Source: Lysobacter sp. HDW10
Lineage (GTDB): Bacteria; Pseudomonadota; Gammaproteobacteria; Xanthomonadales; Xanthomonadaceae
Direction of reading: 5' to 3'
Length of the DNA stretch: 64,000 nt
Assembly: GCF_011300685.1 (NCBI RefSeq)
Contig: NZ_CP049864.1
Location: 248,001 to 312,000, forward strand
Part shown: one piece after another, positions 59,745 to 64,000 of the stretch
Layout: each line of letters opens with the position of its first letter
Numbering within the stretch: position 1 is the stretch's first letter
The notes under the pieces: model-generated
Told to the model about the DNA's origin: nothing
The model's database searches: none
Seen by the model: only the letters and a program-made list of their open reading frames with translations
Program-made: the position numbers and the translations under genes

Positions 59745-60580
59745 ACAAACAAGTCCGGCTGGGGACCTTGCGCATCGACGTTCAAAAGCTTTTGCAATAC
59801 CTGACGACGCGTTTCTTTCAACGGATCGTCCATCAAGAATTGCACGACACGTGCATGCCATGCAGGCCAGCGCGCGATCAGGGCGTCTTGGTCTTCGCTG
59901 TCGACGTTGGGCTCGTGGATGCGCGCAACGAACGCTGTCTCGCACAGGGCATTGCGCCAACCCAGGCCCGATAAACGCAGCGATAAGTCAGACAATGCGG
60001 CAGGCCAAGAATGAAAACTAGCTTCGTCGACTCCGCCTGCGCGCGCATAGGCTTTGCCGCGAATCAACACGGTGTGTGCACACGCTGAGGGCAGCTCGGG
60101 GTGCAAAGCTGGCATGACGGCAACCGCACGCGCGAGGCGCTCGGGGTTTTCCGGCAAGGGATTCAGATCATCCACGCGTGGCCACGAAGCGGTTTCACCG
60201 ATATTGCTCCACGGCGTGGCCGTGGCAATCGATGCATCGCGATCAAAACAATCTTTCAAGGCCTGCAGCCAGCCTTCGAACGGAATGGCATCAGACGGCA
60301 GCACGACCACATCCCGTTCGCCACAAATCTTCAGGGCTTCGTGAATGTGTCGACTCTCACCCACCGGATGCGTGCGTCGCGTGTACTCGGCGAGTAGCGG
60401 TGTTCGTTCCAACCAATGGGTGATGACCGCTTGTCCGCGCGGCCCTGCCTGCGCGTCGTCAATCAACCAGATCTTCGTACCGGCAGGCGTGGCGGTATCC
60501 AAGGCACCCAAGCAGGCATCCAAAGCGTTGTCGTCCGTACCGACATGCAGGAGGACAATGGGTAATACCGACTCGGTCAT
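59741..60580 (-). CDS. Glycosyltransferase family 2-like protein
   Basis: A 279-residue protein with a GT-A-like start (VLPIVLLHVGTDDNALDACLGAL) and IWLIDDAQAG, where other GT2 enzymes have VDDGS. The VVLPSDAIPFEGWL segment stands at the usual acidic metal-site position. The acidic motifs are weaker than in typical members, so activity is less certain. It is coupled to the next GT2 gene by a 4-base overlap and lies about 60 bases after purL. Confidence 0.65.
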   Translation of the reverse strand: MTESVLPIVLLHVGTDDNALDACLGALDTATPAGTKIWLIDDAQAGPRGQAVITHWLERTPLLAEYTRRTHPVGESRHIHEALKICGERDVVVLPSDAIPFEGWLQALKDCFDRDASIATATPWSNIGETASWPRVDDLNPLPENPERLARAVAVMPALHPELPSACAHTVLIRGKAYARAGGVDEASFHSWPAALSDLSLRLSGLGWRNALCETAFVARIHEPNVDSEDQDALIARWPAWHARVVQFLMDDPLKETRRQVLQKLLNVDAQGPQPDLFV

Positions 60581-60599
60581 GCACACACGCTCAAGGATT

Positions 60600-60631
60600 C
60601 AACGTCACTTTAGCAAGCTTCAGTGACGTTG
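60600..60631 (-). other. Strong hairpin between purL and the glycosyltransferase pair
   Basis: A perfect 10-bp stem (CAACGTCACT with AGTGACGTTG) surrounds a 12-base loop. There is no T-run, so it may be an RNA stability element or a factor-dependent end rather than a classic terminator. Confidence 0.5.
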
Positions 60632-60642
60632 CATGACACGCC

Positions 60643-63600
60643 TTAAACCAGCGCCTCGCGGGCATTTCGGAACATGCGCATCCAAGGCGAGCGATCTTGC
60701 CATTCAGCCGGATACCAAGAGAAATTGGCGGCACGCAAGGTGCGCTCCGGATGGGGCATCAGAATCGTGACGCGACCGTCTTCGCTCGTGACACCCGCCA
60801 TGCCGTCCGGCGAGCCGTTCGGATTCTCTGGGAATTGCGTGGCCACATCGCCATTGCCATCAACGAATCGCATTGCAACGCCGACTGCGTTCTGCGCTGC
60901 ATCGTTGGCAAATGCCATTCGACCTTCACCATGCGCGACGATGATCGGCAATTGCGAGCCCGCCATGCCGCTGAAGAATTTGGACGCTGAAGTCTCAATC
61001 AAGACTTGCGCCAATCGCGCTTCGTACTGCTCGCTCTTATTGCGCAACAACACGGGCCAATGTGTGGCACCCGGAATGATGTCTTTCAATTGCGACAGCA
61101 TCTGGCACCCATTACAAACGCCGAGACTCAAAGTGTCGTCGCGTTCAAAGAACTGCGCGAACATGTCGCGCATCGCGGGCCTTTCGAGAATCGATGTCGC
61201 CCAACCGCGACCTGCACCGAGGACGTCGCCGTAGCTAAAGCCACCGCAGGCGGCGAGCGCTTTGAAGTCGATCAAATCATGACGACCTGAAATGAGATCA
61301 CTCATATGCACGTCGACCGCATCGAACCCGGCCTGCATAAATGCCGCTGCCATTTCGACATGACCGTTGACGCCCTGCTCCCGCAGAATCGCCACGCGCG
61401 GCTTGGCGCCCACTGAAATCATCGGTGCCGATGCGGCTTCGTCCAATTCAAAACTCAATTTTGGACGCAAACCCTTACGGGCGAAGTCACGCTTGAGGTC
61501 GAATTCTTCATCGGCTGAGTGCGGATTGTCACGCAACTTTTGCATCGCGTGCGAGACAGACCACCACGCTTCGAACAAGGTTTCCCAGGTCCATTCGGCC
61601 AAGGTCTTGCCACCGGCTTCCACCCGAATATCGTCAGACGTCGTCGGCTTGGCGATGCGTTGTGCGCATTCAATCAAGCCGTGGCGCGCAACCAAGTCGG
61701 CAAAGGCCGCACGGTCTTCGGAATGGATTTGAACGATCGCGCCGAGCTCTTCATTGAACAAGACTTCGAAGATGTCTTCGTTGCTGCCTTGCGTCCACGC
61801 ATCGAGATCGATGTCGAGACCGCAGTGCGACGTGAATGCCATTTCGCACAATGCGGTAAATGCACCCCCATCCGAACGGTCGTGATAGGCCAAGACCAAT
61901 CCGTCTTCGCGCGCTTCACGCATGAGCTCGAAGAAACCACGCAAGATTGAGGGATCGTCGACGTCCGGCACACGGTCTTCCGTACCCGAACCACCGAAGC
62001 CTTCATACACTTGCGCCAGAATGGATCCGCCCAAGCGACGTTGTCCGGCGCCCAGGCCAATCAACCAAAGTTCGGTATCCGGCGCTTTCGCAAGCAACGG
62101 GGTCAATTGCGCATGGACGTCTTCGACCGGCGCAAACGCGGTGACAATCAATGACACAGGCGACACCACCGTGTGAGCCCCTGCTTCATCACGCCACTGC
62201 GCTTGCATCGACAAGGAATCTTTACCGACCGGAATACTCAATTCGAGTTCCGGGCAGAGTTCCATGCCGATCGCGTGAACGGCGTCGTACAGCAAGGCAT
62301 CTTCGCCGGGGTGGCCTGCGGCGGCCATCCAGTTCGCAGACAGCTTGACGCGGTTCAATGCAGACACCGGTGCTGCGCATAAATTGGTGATGGCTTCACC
62401 CACCGCCATGCGCGCCGCTGCTGCGGAATTGATCAGTGCCAAAGGCGTGCGTTCGCCGATGGCCATCACCTCACCTGCGTTGCCTTCATAACCGGCAAAT
62501 GTGATGGCGCAGTCGGCGACGGGCATTTGCCACGGGCCGACCATTTGATCGCGTGCGGTCAAGCCACCGACAGAGCGATCACCAATCGTGATCAAGAAAG
62601 ACTTCGAAGCCACCGTCGGATGCGACAACACGCGCAAGGCCGTTTCGCGTAGATCCAACTTATCGGTATCAAGCACGGGCCATGCATTTTCTGCCGGCCA
62701 TTGCGTATCGCGATGCATCTTGGGTGCCTTGCCGAACAGCACATCCATCGGCAAATCAATGGCCCAACCCGTCTTGCCTTCGCCATACACCGCGTCGATA
62801 TTGGCGCCGTAACCGACGACCAAGCGTTCTTCTTGCGTCGCATGACCCACAACACCGAACGGACAGCGTTCGCGGTGACACATCGCGGCAAACTCAGCCA
62901 CGCGATCCGCCGGAATCCCCATCACATAGCGTTCTTGCGATTCGTTGCACCACAACTGCATCGGCGAGAGTGACGGGTCATCACTCGGCACGTGATCGAG
63001 ATCGATGACACCACCGACGCCAGAGTCATGTAGCAATTCCGGAATGGCATTCGACAAACCGCCCGCGCCGACATCGTGCACCGAACGAATCGGATTGCGC
63101 GCACCCAAGGCCACGCATGCGTCGATCACCTCTTGCGCGCGGCGCTCCATTTCTGCGTTGTCGCGTTGCACTGAAGCAAAGTCCAACGCCTCGTTACTTT
63201 CACCCGACGTCACCGAGCTCGCCGCGCCACCGCCAAGACCAATCAACATCGCGGGACCACCGAGCACGATCACGGCATCGCCCGGTGCGAGCCTGCGCTT
63301 TTCAACCAGCGCGCGATCAATGCTGCCCAAACCACCGGCCAGCATGATGGGCTTGTCATAGGCGCGAATCAGTCCGGGTTTTTCAACCACTTCGAATGCG
63401 CGGAAGTAGCCGGTCAGATTGGGGCGACCAAATTCGTTGTTGAACGCAGCGGCGCCAATCGGACCATCGCGCATGATTTCGAACGCCGACGCCATGCGCG
63501 GATTCAAAGCGCGCTCGCCTTCCCAATCGCGTTGCAAGCCGGGGATCCGCAAATTGGAAACGGAGAATCCGGCAAGGCCACCCTTTGGTTTGCCACCGCG

Positions 63601-64000
63601 ACCCGTTGCGCCTTCATCGCGAATTTCACCGCCCGCACCGGTTGCTGCGCCCGCAAAGGGTGAAATCGCTGTAGGGTGATTGTGCGTTTCTACCTTGATG
63701 GCAAACGCCGAAGGCAGTGATTCGGTGAAGTGATACACGCCACTGCCCGCGTCGACGCGCAGATAGCGTGTGTCATACCCTTCAACCACAGCCGCGTTGT
63801 CGCTGTACGCAGACAAGGTGTATTCCGGTGTTTTCGCGTGCGTGTTTTTGATCATGCGGAACAGCGATTGCGGCTGCTCTCGTCCATCAATCGACCACGT
63901 CGCGTTAAAGATTTTGTGTCGGCAATGCTCGGAGTTCGCCTGCGCGAACATCATCAACTCAACATCGTGCGGATCGCGACCCAAGGCCTCGAAGCGCGTT
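60643..64000 (-). CDS. purL: Phosphoribosylformylglycinamidine synthase PurL (5' end outside window)
   Basis: About 1118 residues are visible of an enzyme that is usually near 1290 residues, so roughly the first 170 lie beyond the window edge. The gene reads [28 protein letters not shown] near the edge, the synthetase signature. The C-terminal glutaminase half has [16 protein letters not shown] and the catalytic Cys in [14 protein letters not shown], with the His/Glu dyad in MPHPERTLR. It makes FGAM in purine synthesis and is of the large single-chain type of Gammaproteobacteria. Confidence 0.96.
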   Translation of the reverse strand, partial: TRFEALGRDPHDVELMMFAQANSEHCRHKIFNATWSIDGREQPQSLFRMIKNTHAKTPEYTLSAYSDNAAVVEGYDTRYLRVDAGSGVYHFTESLPSAFAIKVETHNHPTAISPFAGAATGAGGEIRDEGATGRGGKPKGGLAGFSVSNLRIPGLQRDWEGERALNPRMASAFEIMRDGPIGAAAFNNEFGRPNLTGYFRAFEVVEKPGLIRAYDKPIMLAGGLGSIDRALVEKRRLAPGDAVIVLGGPAMLIGLGGGAASSVTSGESNEALDFASVQRDNAEMERRAQEVIDACVALGARNPIRSVHDVGAGGLSNAIPELLHDSGVGGVIDLDHVPSDDPSLSPMQLWCNESQERYVMGIPADRVAEFAAMCHRERCPFGVVGHATQEERLVVGYGANIDAVYGEGKTGWAIDLPMDVLFGKAPKMHRDTQWPAENAWPVLDTDKLDLRETALRVLSHPTVASKSFLITIGDRSVGGLTARDQMVGPWQMPVADCAITFAGYEGNAGEVMAIGERTPLALINSAAAARMAVGEAITNLCAAPVSALNRVKLSANWMAAAGHPGEDALLYDAVHAIGMELCPELELSIPVGKDSLSMQAQWRDEAGAHTVVSPVSLIVTAFAPVEDVHAQLTPLLAKAPDTELWLIGLGAGQRRLGGSILAQVYEGFGGSGTEDRVPDVDDPSILRGFFELMREAREDGLVLAYHDRSDGGAFTALCEMAFTSHCGLDIDLDAWTQGSNEDIFEVLFNEELGAIVQIHSEDRAAFADLVARHGLIECAQRIAKPTTSDDIRVEAGGKTLAEWTWETLFEAWWSVSHAMQKLRDNPHSADEEFDLKRDFARKGLRPKLSFELDEAASAPMISVGAKPRVAILREQGVNGHVEMAAAFMQAGFDAVDVHMSDLISGRHDLIDFKALAACGGFSYGDVLGAGRGWATSILERPAMRDMFAQFFERDDTLSLGVCNGCQMLSQLKDIIPGATHWPVLLRNKSEQYEARLAQVLIETSASKFFSGMAGSQLPIIVAHGEGRMAFANDAAQNAVGVAMRFVDGNGDVATQFPENPNGSPDGMAGVTSEDGRVTILMPHPERTLRAANFSWYPAEWQDRSPWMRMFRNAREALV

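Overview
This looks like about 64 kb of chromosome from a gammaproteobacterium of the Lysobacteraceae (Xanthomonadaceae). The grounds are gene order and family variants: pilB-pilC-pilD-coaE, a MutT-ThiE fusion, secA, an M23 peptidase head to head with dciA, lpxC, then a complete-looking division and cell-wall (dcw) cluster without murD, then rnpB, rsmI, an LpoA-like lipoprotein, yraN and a glyA-nrdR-rib-nusB-thiL operon. No species is claimed. The core genes look moderately GC-rich. The stretch at 1-10.6 kb and parts of 16.6-23.7 kb are visibly richer in A+T.

Region by region. (1) Positions 1-10.6 kb hold a surface-polysaccharide or glycan locus: a truncated membrane protein, four glycosyltransferases, an NAD-dependent epimerase, a Wzx-type flippase, a methyltransferase, an ATP-grasp enzyme and a DegT aminotransferase, in two convergent operons. 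(2) 10.6-15.1 kb: pilB, pilC, pilD (type IV pilus) and coaE. (3) 15.2-16.6 kb: a small membrane protein and the MutT-ThiE fusion, whose linker carries a tandem palindromic repeat. (4) 16.6-23.6 kb: an accessory island for peptide export. It has three small precursors with 15-residue double-glycine leaders, several tiny two-helix membrane proteins (candidate immunity proteins), an HlyD-type adaptor, a C39-peptidase ABC exporter and a lipoprotein with an HExxH motif. (5) 23.8-29.1 kb: secA, an M23 peptidase, dciA and lpxC. (6) 29.3-44.9 kb: the dcw cluster, all on the minus strand and mostly joined by 4-base overlaps, from mraZ down to ftsZ. Upstream are five MraZ-type boxes, a promoter and a perfect DnaA box. 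(7) 45.2-48 kb: RNase P RNA, rsmI, the LpoA-like gene and yraN. (8) 48-54.5 kb: thiL, nusB, ribH, ribB/A, ribE, ribD, nrdR and glyA. (9) 54.7-57.9 kb: an RcnB-like secreted protein, ettA and pyrF. (10) 58.2-58.8 kb: an orphan fourth precursor with nearly the same leader as one in the island, a strong terminator and an L7/L12-like membrane protein. (11) 58.9-64 kb: two glycosyltransferases and purL, cut by the window end.

The most interesting feature is the dispersed microcin-like system. Four precursors share leaders of exactly 15 residues ending in GG, and two share a 20-base upstream motif. One HlyD/C39-ABC pair could process and export all of them. The identification as a bacteriocin system is inference from leaders, hydrophobicity and context; no activity can be read from sequence.
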